This document shows, piece after piece, positions 1 through 8,092 of a stretch of 53,871 bases of DNA. A program made the translations under genes and the position numbers. The stretch is from assembly GCA_947088345.1 (NCBI GenBank), contig CAMUGE010000018.1:1-53871 (forward strand), given 5' to 3'. Position 1 is the first letter of the stretch, and every line of letters begins with the position of its first letter. Origin of the DNA: an uncultured Roseburia sp. GTDB lineage: Bacteria > Bacillota > Clostridia > Lachnospirales > Lachnospiraceae. The notes under the pieces are model-generated. The model did no database searches and had not been told where the DNA came from. It saw only the letters and a list, made by a program, of their open reading frames with translations.

Positions 1-173
1 AATGGCGGACAGAGGGTATCCTTAAATTTTTATGGTGCTAAAACTTAAAGACGGGGAGAGATAAAAACGGGCACGAAGTGACGGGCAAACCGGGATGTGT
101 TACAATAATAATTACTGAATGCCAAAGTTATACATATTTGGAAAAAATTAATAATTTTCGATTGTTTCAATGA

Positions 174-202
174 TTGACTTTGTGAAAATTGTGTGATATT
201 TT
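174..202 (+). promoter_or_regulatory. Sigma-A-like promoter for the first secreted protein gene
   Basis: TTGACT (174-179) and TATTTT (197-202) are separated by 17 bp. They lie about 40 bp before the start codon at 241, which has an AGGAGGA ribosome binding site at 224-230. The -35 box is 5/6 and the -10 box 4/6 to consensus. Confidence 0.5.
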
Positions 203-240
203 TATATAAAACAATAAAAAATTAGGAGGAGTAAAAGAAA

Positions 241-1125
241 ATGAAGACAAAAAAGTTTTATCAAAGAGCGCTTAGTTTTGTAATTGCACTCGCCATGATT
301 GTGACTGTGTTTGGCGTAGCGGCGCCGACAGAGGTACAGGCTGCTGACAAGTCGTTTGATGGTAAGAAGAAAACAACAACTGTTACAATTTCAGATACGG
401 AATCTTTGGACGCAAGCGCACAGAATCTGCAGCCGTATTATATTCCGTATAAGGCAAAAAATACGGGAACAGTGACATTGAAGTTTCAGTCAGTTTCCAC
501 TCTGTACAGTTACTCTTATGGTAATGTAAGAATTTGCGACAAATCCAAAAAGCCGGTAGGAGCGATGGAGTATTGGAATACCGGACAGACAGATCCTGAT
601 TTTTATACGAGAACATATGGAGTTAAAAAAGGTCAGACTTACTTATTCTATGTAGTAGCTGACGGCGGTGTAAAAATAACAGCTTCATTTAAGGCAGTGA
701 AAAAAGTCAATGCGACAAAGAAAACAAAAGCAAAAGAGATAAGAAAAGGCAAAACAATGACAGGAGTTATTATTGCCGGCGACAAGAAAGCTGACTGGTA
801 TAAGATTAAAATGAAAGGCAATAAAAAGTTAAAACTTTCATATACAGTTAAGACAAATGGAATGGTTAAGAACCTTTCAACGCAGCAGGTTGGCGTTGCA
901 AGTGGAATCAGAATTACATTTTATGACAGGGATGGAAATCCGTGGACGTCAACGTCTTATAATAACATGACGTTAGCAAATGATAAGGATGGAATGGATA
1001 TATTTTTAAGAAATACGTCTACTGGTTCCAAACATTCAATAAAAGATGGTACATATTATATTAAGGTAGAGCCAATCAATACGTCTTCTTCCGGCCAGTA
1101 TACCATTAAGTGGAAAACCTATTAA
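241..1125 (+). CDS. Secreted protein with pre-peptidase C-terminal-like domain (paralog A)
   Basis: 294 residues. Residues 1-35 form a Sec signal peptide (KKF near the N-terminus, a hydrophobic core, then VQAADK as a likely signal peptidase I site). The rest is lysine, threonine and tyrosine rich. The C-terminal half carries a beta-sandwich pattern resembling the PPC domain (PF04151): IIAGDKKADWYKIKMKG, later GTYYIKVEP and a final SSGQYTIKWKTY. The neighbour at 1520 encodes a paralog with the same layout, and both copies keep GDKKADWYKI and the GTYYIKVE...SSGQYT end. No catalytic domain, LPXTG motif or cell-wall binding repeat is visible, so it is probably released or loosely bound to the surface. 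The function is unknown. The start is supported by AGGAGGA ten bases upstream. Confidence 0.85.
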   Translation: MKTKKFYQRALSFVIALAMIVTVFGVAAPTEVQAADKSFDGKKKTTTVTISDTESLDASAQNLQPYYIPYKAKNTGTVTLKFQSVSTLYSYSYGNVRICDKSKKPVGAMEYWNTGQTDPDFYTRTYGVKKGQTYLFYVVADGGVKITASFKAVKKVNATKKTKAKEIRKGKTMTGVIIAGDKKADWYKIKMKGNKKLKLSYTVKTNGMVKNLSTQQVGVASGIRITFYDRDGNPWTSTSYNNMTLANDKDGMDIFLRNTSTGSKHSIKDGTYYIKVEPINTSSSGQYTIKWKTY

Positions 1126-1190
1126 AATGAATAGTTGAATAAGAATTTTAATTACAGATTATTTGTTATGTATGTAATTAAAATGGTAAT

Positions 1191-1240
1191 AGAAAACACC
1201 TTATCTGACTGGAACGTCTGACAAGGTGTTTTCTGTTTTA
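1191..1240 (+). terminator. Rho-independent terminator after paralog A
   Basis: A perfect 12-bp stem, AGAAAACACCTT (1191-1202) with its complement at 1223-1234, encloses a 20-nt loop that can itself form a short GAC/GTC helix. It is followed by GTTTTA, a weak T-tract. Confidence 0.75.
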
Positions 1241-1381
1241 TGAAAAAAATATGGAGATCAGAAAGCTATTGCAGAAAAATAATTTATAGTAGTAAGAGAA
1301 TGATACTGGAAAGATTAGGTAAGATAGAAAGAGGTATGCAAAAACAAGATTTTATTGTATAGGGTACTTTTATACTTGAGT
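1241..1381. other. Spacer between paralogs A and B, no gene seen
   Basis: Most of the interval between the two secreted-protein genes (1126-1519) is AT-rich non-coding DNA. It holds the terminator of the first gene and the promoter of the second, and no convincing reading frame in the remainder. Confidence 0.6.
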
Positions 1382-1410
1382 TTGACGTGATGCTCTTTCT
1401 GTATTATAAT
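1382..1410 (+). promoter_or_regulatory. Strong sigma-A promoter for secreted paralog B
   Basis: TTGACG (1382-1387), a 17-bp spacer and a perfect TATAAT (1405-1410). The predicted leader to the start at 1520 is about 100 nt. Confidence 0.8.
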
Positions 1411-1519
1411 GAAAAACAGCTATATGAGAGAATAGCGTATGTTTGGAATTAATGGAATGTAGCAAAACAGGGACGGCCTGTTATAAAAGCTTTCGTAAAA
1501 ACAGATATAGGAGATGCCG

Positions 1520-2425
1520 ATGAGATCAGGTAAAATATATCAAAAAATTCTTACGTATCTATTGCTTCTGTCGCTGACGGCGGCATTTATGTTTGATAAG
1601 CCACTGGTGACTTTTGCGTCGGAGACGGAGAAAAGCTTTAGCCGGATGGGAACGTCAACTGTTTTGGTTACGGAGAGCGGTACGCAGTATATTAAGTTTA
1701 AATCAGGCGTGACAGGGTATCTAACATTAAAGATTGCAAGTCTGTCAAATGTGTCAGGAACTTTTGCCGATGCCAGGGTTACTTTCTGTGACGGCAGTAA
1801 AAATGCGCTTGGGCAGAAAAATGAATTTCTGACGACAAATACACAGTTGGCGGAGCGATACAGAGTTGCGCTTCTGAAGTATAGCATAAATTTTAAAAAG
1901 TCAAACTGCTATTCAAGAACTTATGGCGTGAGGAAAAATACAACATATTATTTTGCAGTTAAGACAAAAGATCCGATTAAGGTTACTGCAGTTGTAAAAT
2001 CTGTAAGTAAGGGAAAAAATACTACATTAAAGACGGCGAAATCTATTTCAAAGAACAAAAAAACGGAAAATGTAATTATTGCGGGAGATAAGAAAGCTGA
2101 CTGGTATAAGATTAACTTAAAAAAAGCGGGTAAAATACAATTGGAGTACACGGCAAAGACAAATGGTTCTATTGTTTTGCCGGACAATAAATCCGGCATT
2201 AGAATATCTTTCTGTAATTCAGACGGAACATTATTTTATGTGAATGGAAACAATAAGTCCGAGGATTACCTCTCGAGCGTGGTTTCTCAGAGCTGGTGCC
2301 GGTTTTATAGAGTAAATTCTTCGGGGAGCAAGATAGATCTGGCTGCCGGAACTTATTACATTAAAGTAGAACGTCTGACAAAAAAGTCTTCCGGTCAGTA
2401 TACGTTAAAGTGGTCTACCTATTGA
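1520..2425 (+). CDS. Secreted protein with pre-peptidase C-terminal-like domain (paralog B)
   Basis: 301 residues from the ATG at 1520. An ATG at 1514 is also in frame, but AGGAG (1509-1513) abuts it directly and sits 6 nt before 1520, so 1520 is preferred. The N-terminus is a signal peptide with a leucine-rich core (YLLLLSLTAAFMF) followed by VTFASE. The mature part shares with the upstream paralog the blocks YSRTYGV, IIAGDKKADWYKI and a terminal GTYYIKVE...SSGQYTLKWSTY, and it has an extra segment around residues 90-130. The two genes probably arose by tandem duplication and then diverged strongly, since the DNA is not closely similar. Each has its own promoter and terminator. The function is unknown; the protein is exported. 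Confidence 0.85.
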   Translation: MRSGKIYQKILTYLLLLSLTAAFMFDKPLVTFASETEKSFSRMGTSTVLVTESGTQYIKFKSGVTGYLTLKIASLSNVSGTFADARVTFCDGSKNALGQKNEFLTTNTQLAERYRVALLKYSINFKKSNCYSRTYGVRKNTTYYFAVKTKDPIKVTAVVKSVSKGKNTTLKTAKSISKNKKTENVIIAGDKKADWYKINLKKAGKIQLEYTAKTNGSIVLPDNKSGIRISFCNSDGTLFYVNGNNKSEDYLSSVVSQSWCRFYRVNSSGSKIDLAAGTYYIKVERLTKKSSGQYTLKWSTY

Positions 2426-2486
2426 TTTCCGGTCAATTTGCCGAAATGGACAAAAAAATTTACACATAATTTGGTGATTCTGAATC

Positions 2487-2515
2487 TTGAGAAATCAAAT
2501 TTTTTTTGCTAACAT
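2487..2515 (+). promoter_or_regulatory. Possible promoter upstream of livJ
   Basis: TTGAGA (2487-2492), a 17-bp spacer and TAACAT (2510-2515). A terminator-like hairpin starts only 14 bp after the -10 box. It is therefore either the start of a livJ leader subject to attenuation or a chance match. Confidence 0.3.
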
Positions 2516-2528
2516 ACTTTAAAGGACT

Positions 2529-2564
2529 AAAGGCGTTCTGTCAGGAACGCCTTTGAGTTTTCTT
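2529..2564 (+). terminator. Rho-independent terminator (or leader attenuator) between paralog B and livJ
   Basis: A 10-bp perfect stem, AAAGGCGTTC (2529-2538) and GAACGCCTTT (2545-2554), with a 6-nt loop, followed by GAGTTTTCTTT. Confidence 0.75.
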
Positions 2565-2637
2565 TAGAAAGATATGCTGCTTTCCGATTGACGGATGGCA
2601 CAGGGGAATGTTTCAAGATTTTGAACAGGAGGAAGAA

Positions 2638-3867
2638 ATGATGAAAAAAGCAGTAAGTGTATTATTAACAGCGGCTTTGGCGGCAGCCTGCTTTGCTGGA
2701 TGCGGTGATACATCCAGCAATTCAGGAACTAACGACAACAGCGGCAGTTCCGTAAACAACGACAGTGATGCGAATGCGGCAGATGACGGCAGTGCGGCAG
2801 ACGGTCCAGCATTTAAAATCGGCGGAATCGGCCCCACAACCGGGGATGCGGCAATTTATGGCTCAGCAGTTATGAATGCGGCCCAGATTGCAGTAGATGA
2901 GATTAATGCCGCAGGCGGTATCAACGGATATCAGATCGACTATAAATTTGAAGATGATCAGAGCGACGCGGAAAAATCGATCAATGCATACAATTCTTTA
3001 AAGGATTGGGGAATGCAGATCTTAATGGGCACCGTTACGACGACGCCATGTGTTGCAGTTGTAGATAAGACATTGGAGGACGGAATGTTTCAGATTACAC
3101 CGTCTGCGTCATCTACCGATGTAATTGGCGGTGGAAATGTGTTCCAGGCATGTTTTACAGATCCGAACCAGGGTACGGCGTCCGCACAGTATATCGTTGA
3201 CCACAATCTTGCGACAAAGGTTGCGATTATATATGACAGTTCAAGCGTATATTCTTCCGGTATAGAGGCAACTTTTGTGCAGGAGGCGGAAGCAAAGGGA
3301 CTTGAAATTGTAGCAGAAGAGGCGTTTACCGCAGATTCGAAAACAGATTTTTCCACACAGCTGCAGAAAGCGCAGAGCGCAGGGGCAGATTTGGTATTTT
3401 TACCGATTTATTATGCGGAGGCATCCATCATACTGACACAGGCAAACAGCATGGGGTATGAGCCTGCATTCTTCGGCGTAGACGGCATGGATGGAATTCT
3501 TGGCGTTGAAAATTTTGATACTTCTCTTGCCGAGGGCGTTATGCTCTTAACTCCGTTTGCGGCGGATGCACAGGATGAACTGACACAGGCATTTGTATCT
3601 ACTTATCAGGAGAGATATGGTGATATTCCGAACCAGTTTGCTGCAGATGCTTATGATGCGATGTATACCATTAAGGCTGTTGTAGAAGCGGCAAACGCAA
3701 CGCCGGAAATGAGCGTATCAGAGCTGGGAACGGCTCTCTCCGGCGCTATGACGCAGATCAGCGTAGACGGACTGACTGGCGAGGGTATGACATGGCAGGA
3801 AAGCGGCGAAGTCAGCAAGGCGCCGAAAGCTGTTGTAATCAAAGACGGCGCTTATACCGCGATGTAA
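2638..3867 (+). CDS. livJ: Branched-chain amino acid type ABC transporter, substrate-binding lipoprotein
   Basis: 409 residues. AGGAGG at 2627-2632 lies 5 nt before the ATG at 2638, so the upstream in-frame ATG at 2608 is not used. The N-terminus is a lipoprotein signal with FAGC as lipobox, then a linker rich in Asn, Ser, Asp and Ala, then a periplasmic-binding fold of the LivJ/LivK type (Peripla_BP_6). Typical segments are KIGGIGPTTGDAAIYG, AVDEINAAGGINGYQI, a serine-rich ligand loop around ITPSASSTDV, and FAADAYDAMYTIKAVV. It should capture a branched-chain amino acid or related ligand on the outer membrane face and deliver it to the LivHMGF complex encoded downstream. A strong terminator at 3920 and a separate promoter at 4187 allow it to be expressed apart from, and above, the permease genes. 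The ligand cannot be fixed from sequence. Confidence 0.92.
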   Translation: MMKKAVSVLLTAALAAACFAGCGDTSSNSGTNDNSGSSVNNDSDANAADDGSAADGPAFKIGGIGPTTGDAAIYGSAVMNAAQIAVDEINAAGGINGYQIDYKFEDDQSDAEKSINAYNSLKDWGMQILMGTVTTTPCVAVVDKTLEDGMFQITPSASSTDVIGGGNVFQACFTDPNQGTASAQYIVDHNLATKVAIIYDSSSVYSSGIEATFVQEAEAKGLEIVAEEAFTADSKTDFSTQLQKAQSAGADLVFLPIYYAEASIILTQANSMGYEPAFFGVDGMDGILGVENFDTSLAEGVMLLTPFAADAQDELTQAFVSTYQERYGDIPNQFAADAYDAMYTIKAVVEAANATPEMSVSELGTALSGAMTQISVDGLTGEGMTWQESGEVSKAPKAVVIKDGAYTAM

Positions 3868-3919
3868 TACGTGATCAGGACGCAGATGAATAAAAGGAAA
3901 CAGGCGGACAATGAAGTCG

Positions 3920-3950
3920 GCGCATGGTGGTTTTCACCATGCGCTTTTTT
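3920..3950 (+). terminator. Rho-independent terminator after livJ
   Basis: GCGCATGGTG (3920-3929) pairs perfectly with CACCATGCGC (3935-3944) around a 5-nt loop, followed by six T residues. Confidence 0.9.
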
Positions 3951-3993
3951 GATATGACGCGAAATTGTTGAATGATTACTTTTCATCGCGGAT

Positions 3994-4156
3994 GTGAACA
4001 GTAACAAAGAAATGCTGCTGTTCACGCAGGACTTAGCATTTACTGCTAAGTCCGTACAAAAACGTATATATTGCAAGTAAAAATCCATTTGCGAAGCAAA
4101 TTTTGCATGGATTTTTACCTGTTACCGGAACGGAGTGAACAGTAACAAAGAAATGC
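3994..4156. repeat. Cluster of nested palindromes flanked by a 22-bp direct repeat
   Basis: The same 22-bp sequence, beginning GTGAACAGTAAC and ending AAATGC, occurs at 3994-4015 and 4135-4156. Between the copies lie a perfect 10-bp hairpin GGACTTAGCA/TGCTAAGTCC (4029-4053, loop TTTAC) and a 12-bp inverted repeat GTAAAAATCCAT/ATGGATTTTTAC (4077-4088 and 4107-4118) that encloses a small TTTGC/GCAAA hairpin (4088-4100). There is no coding potential. The arrangement resembles a non-autonomous palindromic element inserted between livJ and the livH promoter. Confidence 0.7.
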
Positions 4157-4186
4157 CTGGTTAAGAGAAAGTGCGGGATTAATTTC

Positions 4187-4215
4187 TTGTGCACATGCGC
4201 TTTTTGTGATATACT
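4187..4215 (+). promoter_or_regulatory. Sigma-A promoter for livHMGF, extended -10
   Basis: TTGTGC (4187-4192), a 17-bp spacer and TATACT (4210-4215) preceded by TGA, an extended -10. Transcription would begin near 4222, downstream of the in-frame ATG at 4206, which supports the later livH start. Confidence 0.65.
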
Positions 4216-4271
4216 GTACAAAATTGTTGCATTTTTTTGCAAATAGAATTGGGAAAGGAATGGTTGATGTT

Positions 4272-5153
4272 ATGAATTTCTTGACTTACCTGATCAATGG
4301 GATCAGTCTCGGAAGTGTCTATGCCATTATAGCGCTTGGCTACACCATGGTATATGGTATTGCAAAGATGTTGAACTTTGCGCATGGCGATGTCATTATG
4401 ATTGGTTGTTATGTTGTGTTTCTTGTGATGAGCGGACAGGGACTGCACCCGGTTGTGGCAGTACTTTTGTCTATTATTATATGTACGCTGCTGGGAATTG
4501 CGATTGAAAAAATCGCATATAAGCCGTTAAGGCGTGCGACACCGCTTGCAGTACTGATTACAGCAATCGGTGTCAGTTATTTTCTGCAGAACGGAGCGCT
4601 TCTGTTATTTGGGGCGGACACGAAATCGTTTAGCTCGGTTATCACACTGCCGGCATTAAAACTTGCAGGCGGAAAGCTTACAATATCTTCCACAACAATT
4701 GTCACGGTGCTTGTATGTATTATCATAATGATTGCGCTGACTTTGTTTATCCGAAAAACAAAAGCGGGACGTGCAATGCTCGCCGTATCCGAGGATAAAG
4801 ATGCGGCACAGCTTATGGGTGTTAATGTAAATGCGACAATCTCGTTAACGTTTGCGATTGGTTCCGGACTTGCAGCGATTGCAGGCGTGCTGTTTTGCTC
4901 AGCTTATCCGACACTGACCCCGTATACCGGCTCCATGCCGGGTATCAAGGCGTTTACGGCTGCTGTTTTCGGCGGGATCGGTTCGGTGCCGGGCGCTCTG
5001 ATCGGCGGAATACTGCTTGGTATTATTGAGATTCTGGGGCGTGCATATATTTCTTCGCAGCTTTCGGATGCGATTGTATTTGCGGTTTTGATTATTGTAC
5101 TTTTGGTAAAACCTACCGGAATCCTTGGAAAAAAGATACACGAGAAAGTCTGA
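4272..5153 (+). CDS. livH: Branched-chain amino acid type ABC transporter permease, LivH family
   Basis: 293 residues from the ATG at 4272. GGAAAGGA (4252-4259) is the only nearby ribosome binding site; upstream ATGs at 4206 and 4260 would precede the transcription start or abut that site. The start MNFLTYLINGISLGSVYAII matches the family. About eight hydrophobic segments run through the protein, with the conserved LivH features ALGYTMVYGI and LNFAHGDVIMIG near the N-terminus and a permease coupling region near RAMLAVSEDKDAAQLMGV. It forms a heterodimeric channel with LivM, energised by LivG and LivF. The stop is 18 bp before livM. Confidence 0.93.
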   Translation: MNFLTYLINGISLGSVYAIIALGYTMVYGIAKMLNFAHGDVIMIGCYVVFLVMSGQGLHPVVAVLLSIIICTLLGIAIEKIAYKPLRRATPLAVLITAIGVSYFLQNGALLLFGADTKSFSSVITLPALKLAGGKLTISSTTIVTVLVCIIIMIALTLFIRKTKAGRAMLAVSEDKDAAQLMGVNVNATISLTFAIGSGLAAIAGVLFCSAYPTLTPYTGSMPGIKAFTAAVFGGIGSVPGALIGGILLGIIEILGRAYISSQLSDAIVFAVLIIVLLVKPTGILGKKIHEKV

Positions 5154-5171
5154 GTCGGAGGGGAAATATAA

Positions 5172-6248
5172 ATGGCGAAAACAACAAAAAAATTAATAAA
5201 AAAATCAACAGGAAATCAGCTGATTACCTGTGGAATGGTGGCTGCAGTTTATATTGCTGTGCAGATTATGATAGCGGCCGGGGCGATGTCCTCACTGATG
5301 CAGGGACTGTTGGTACCGATGTGTACATATTCCATCGTCGCAATTGGGCTGAATCTCTGTGTAGGTTATCTGGGAGAGCTTAGTATCGGCCATGCAGGGT
5401 TTATGTGTGTCGGCGCATTTTCCGGTGCGTTTTGCACGAAGCTTTTGGCGGGGACCATTTCCAATTCTGTGCTTCTGTTTGTTCTGGCGCTGCTTGTTGG
5501 TACGGCAATGGCGGCACTGTTTGGATTTCTGGTCGGGATACCGGTGTTACGGCTGCGCGGGGATTATCTTGCGATCGTTACACTTGCTTTTGGAGAAATT
5601 ATTAAAAATATTATTAATGTTTTATATATTGCAAAGGATACGGACGGATTTCATTTTGCAATTTCGGATGGAAATTCAATACGTCTCTCTGAGGAAGGGG
5701 TCTGGCTTATTAACGGGGCGAAAGGGATTACGAAAATTCCGCATCTTTCAAGTTTTACAGCCGGTGTAATCCTGATTTTACTGTTTTTGCTTGTTGTATT
5801 TAATCTGGTTCATTCCAGAAGCGGGCGCGCAATTATGGCAATACGCGATAACCGAATTGCGGCAGAATCAGTCGGCATTAATATTACAAAATTTAAATTG
5901 ATGGCTTTTACAATATCGGCAGCGATTGCAGGCGCCGGAGGCGTACTGTATGCGCACAATCTCTCGACAGTAACGGCAACGCCAGCGAATTTCGGATATA
6001 ATATGTCAATTATGATACTGGTGTTTGTAGTCTTGGGAGGGATTGGAAGTTTTCGCGGTTCTATTATTGCAGCTGTGCTGCTTACGCTTTTACCGGAAGT
6101 ATTAAGAGGCCTTTCCGATTATCGTATGCTGATCTATTCGATTGTCCTGATCGCAGTTATGCTGTTTAACTGGGCGCCAAAGTGTATTGAGTTTCGGCAG
6201 AAAGTGATGGCACGCTTAAAGAAAAGTTCAGGGAAAGGAGAGGCGTAG
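5172..6248 (+). CDS. livM: Branched-chain amino acid type ABC transporter permease, LivM family
   Basis: 358 residues with GGAGGGG before the start. The N-terminus is basic and lysine rich (KTTKKLIKKS), followed by eight or more membrane spans. Family signatures are GLNLCVGYLGELSIGHAGFM, VLRLRGDYLAIVTLAFGEII and, near residue 225, the cytoplasmic coupling segment GRAIMAIRDNRIAAESVGI. It partners LivH. The gene ends 2 bp before livG, so translational coupling is likely. Confidence 0.94.
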   Translation: MAKTTKKLIKKSTGNQLITCGMVAAVYIAVQIMIAAGAMSSLMQGLLVPMCTYSIVAIGLNLCVGYLGELSIGHAGFMCVGAFSGAFCTKLLAGTISNSVLLFVLALLVGTAMAALFGFLVGIPVLRLRGDYLAIVTLAFGEIIKNIINVLYIAKDTDGFHFAISDGNSIRLSEEGVWLINGAKGITKIPHLSSFTAGVILILLFLLVVFNLVHSRSGRAIMAIRDNRIAAESVGINITKFKLMAFTISAAIAGAGGVLYAHNLSTVTATPANFGYNMSIMILVFVVLGGIGSFRGSIIAAVLLTLLPEVLRGLSDYRMLIYSIVLIAVMLFNWAPKCIEFRQKVMARLKKSSGKGEA

Positions 6249-6250
6249 AG

Positions 6251-7009
6251 ATGGCATTACTCGAAGTAAAAAATCTTGGGATTTCGTTTGGCGGACTGCG
6301 TGCAGTAGACGGATTTCATATTTCCATTGAAAAGGGCAGGCTCTATGGTCTGATTGGGCCGAACGGAGCCGGCAAGACGACAGTTTTTAATATGCTGACC
6401 GGTGTGTATACGCCGGACTGTGGCGTAATCAGATTGGACGGGACAGAAATTACCGGAAAAAAGACGATCGACATTAACAAGGCGGGGATTGCACGTACCT
6501 TTCAGAATATTCGTCTGTTTAAAGATCAGTCAGTCCTTGATAACGTAAAAATCGGACTGCACAATGAAATGACATATTCAACGCTGACCGGAATTTTGAG
6601 ACTGCCCAGATACCGAAAAGTGGAAGCGGACATGAACGAAAAGGCGATGGAGCTGTTAAAAGTGTTCCACCTGGATGAAAAAGCGGAGTATCTTTCTTCC
6701 AATCTGCCTTACGGTGACCAGAGAAAACTTGAGATTGCAAGGGCGCTTGCCACGAATCCGAAACTGCTGCTGCTGGATGAGCCGGCGGCTGGGATGAATC
6801 CAAATGAAACAAAAGAACTGATGGAAACGATTCACTTCGTGCGTGATACATTTGATATGACAGTGCTTTTGATCGAGCATGATATGAAGCTTGTCTTCGG
6901 CATCTGTGAGGAGCTGACCGTGCTTAACTTCGGACAGGTGCTGGCAGAAGGCAGTACGAGCAGCGTGTTAAATGACCCGCAGGTAATCAAGGCATATCTT
7001 GGCGAATAG
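6251..7009 (+). CDS. livG: Branched-chain amino acid type ABC transporter ATPase, LivG family
   Basis: 252 residues. Walker A GPNGAGKT is at 36-43, Walker B LLLLDE around 172-177 and the switch histidine at about 210. The signature segment reads LPYGDQRKLEIARAL instead of LSGGQ, which is the hallmark of LivG. The protein powers the LivHM permease together with LivF. Its stop codon at 7007-7009 forms the first three bases of a palindromic repeat, so the repeat array starts exactly at the end of the gene and pushes livF 372 bp away. In most liv operons the two ATPase genes are adjacent or overlapping. Confidence 0.95.
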   Translation: MALLEVKNLGISFGGLRAVDGFHISIEKGRLYGLIGPNGAGKTTVFNMLTGVYTPDCGVIRLDGTEITGKKTIDINKAGIARTFQNIRLFKDQSVLDNVKIGLHNEMTYSTLTGILRLPRYRKVEADMNEKAMELLKVFHLDEKAEYLSSNLPYGDQRKLEIARALATNPKLLLLDEPAAGMNPNETKELMETIHFVRDTFDMTVLLIEHDMKLVFGICEELTVLNFGQVLAEGSTSSVLNDPQVIKAYLGE

Positions 7010-7093
7010 TGTGAGAAGTACTTCTAACCACTCGCAGCAAAGGCGCTAACGCGAAACAGGTTCGCGCGCGAAGAAGTTCTAAGACTCACACTA
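7007..7093 (+). repeat. Palindromic repeat module, long form, copy 1 (diverged)
   Basis: Outer arms TAGTGTGAG (7007-7015) and CTCACACTA (7085-7093), then inner arms AGTACTTCT and AGAAGTTCT, with a CGCGAA/TTCGCG hairpin in the core. It has the same architecture as copies 2-4 but its sequence has drifted while the outer arms stay fully complementary. It includes the livG stop codon. Confidence 0.75.
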
Positions 7094-7150
7094 AGAAATG
7101 CCTGAAATACGGCATTTCTCATCTGGATTTAAGTTGCGGCAGTGCCGCGA
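7094..7150 (+). repeat. Two short hairpins between repeat copies 1 and 2
   Basis: AGAAATGCC (7094-7102) pairs with GGCATTTCT (7111-7119). GTTGCGGCA pairs with TGCCGCGAC at about 7132-7150, with one G-T wobble. The second is followed by CATGTTGGTTAGCG, the linker that also follows the other short hairpins of the array. Confidence 0.65.
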
Positions 7151-7160
7151 CATGTTGGTT

Positions 7161-7244
7161 AGCGTGAAAAGTACTTGTAAGGCTCATGCCAGAGGGCAAA
7201 ACGCGAAACAGGTTCGCGCGCCAACAAGTACTAAGTTTCACGCT
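7161..7244 (+). repeat. Palindromic repeat module, long form, copy 2
   Basis: 84 bp. AGCGTGAAA and TTTCACGCT form the outer arms, AGTACTTGT and ACAAGTACT the inner arms, and CGCGAA ACAGG TTCGCG a central hairpin. It is nearly identical to copies 3 and 4, differing at one or two positions. It lies in the livG-livF gap. Confidence 0.9.
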
Positions 7245-7254
7245 CTGGATATGA

Positions 7255-7306
7255 GATTCCGCAAAGCGGAATCATGGGAGTTAGCGTGAGAAGAGATTCT
7301 AACGCT
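7255..7306 (+). repeat. Short hairpin plus mini-module before livF
   Basis: GATTCCGC AAA GCGGAATC (7255-7273) is followed by the linker ATGGGAGTTAGCGTGA. A mini form of the module then follows: TTAGCGT and AACGCTAA flank only about 13 nt (about 7281-7306), so the long interior of the 84-bp form is missing. Confidence 0.7.
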
Positions 7307-7381
7307 AATGTCTTCCATATGCCTCAAATGCAGTATTTTTGGATTTGTAGTGTCAGGTTATAGAGAAGGAGGAGCCCGGCT

Positions 7382-8092
7382 ATGGCTATGCTGGAAGTAA
7401 AGAATCTTGAAGTATATTATGGAGTGATACAGGCGATCAGGGGAATTTCCTTTGAGGTAAACAAGGGAGAGGTAATTGCATTGATCGGAGCGAATGGGGC
7501 CGGCAAGACGACAACGCTGCAGACAGTCACGGGTATGTTAAAACCTGCAGCCGGAGAAATTATCTTTGAGGGGCAGGATATTTCCAAGGTTGCCGGACAT
7601 AAGATTGTATCCATGGGAATGGCGCATGTGCCGGAGGGCAGACGTGTGTTTGCCGAACTCTCCGTTTATGAAAATCTTCAACTGGGCGCCTATTCCAGAA
7701 AAGACAAAACAGAAATTATGCAGACGCTGGAGAAAGTATACCAGAGCTTTCCGCGTCTTAAGGAGCGCAAAAACCAGCTGGCAGGAACATTGAGCGGCGG
7801 TGAGCAGCAGATGCTTGCAATGGGCAGAGCGCTTATGTCGAAACCAAATATTATCTTGATGGATGAACCGTCCATGGGACTTTCACCGATTCTTGTGGAG
7901 GAGATTTTTAAGATTATTCGCGATATCTCTGCCGGTGGAACGACCGTACTTCTTGTCGAACAGAATGCGAAAAAGGCGCTCGCGGTAGCAGACCGCGCTT
8001 ATGTGTTAGAGACCGGCAGAATTGTCTTGTCGGGAAATGCGAAAGAAATGATGAATGATGATTCGATTAAAAAAGCGTATCTTGGGGAATAG
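7382..8092 (+). CDS. livF: Branched-chain amino acid type ABC transporter ATPase, LivF family
   Basis: 236 residues, with AAGGAGGAG upstream of the start. Walker A GANGAGKT is at 37-44, signature LSGGEQ at 137-142 and Walker B IILMDE at 157-162; HVPEGRRVFAELSVYENL is characteristic of LivF. It forms the ATPase pair with LivG. The interval from livG contains only palindromic repeats and no clear promoter, so livF is probably read from the livH promoter through the structured RNA. That could lower or stabilise its message relative to livG. Its stop codon overlaps the first bases of repeat copy 3. Confidence 0.95.
   Translation: MAMLEVKNLEVYYGVIQAIRGISFEVNKGEVIALIGANGAGKTTTLQTVTGMLKPAAGEIIFEGQDISKVAGHKIVSMGMAHVPEGRRVFAELSVYENLQLGAYSRKDKTEIMQTLEKVYQSFPRLKERKNQLAGTLSGGEQQMLAMGRALMSKPNIILMDEPSMGLSPILVEEIFKIIRDISAGGTTVLLVEQNAKKALAVADRAYVLETGRIVLSGNAKEMMNDDSIKKAYLGE

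Noticed and set aside
61-120. Cyclic di-GMP-I riboswitch before the first gene
   Set aside because: A GGGCAAACC string at 83-91 resembles one conserved segment, but the matching GACGCAAAGC and receptor-helix parts are absent.
7098-7289. Open frame of 63 codons in the livG-livF gap
   Set aside because: It runs through palindromic repeat copy 2 and yields the same peptide as the frame at 8055-8273, simply because the repeat is the same. No proper ribosome binding site and no protein-like composition.
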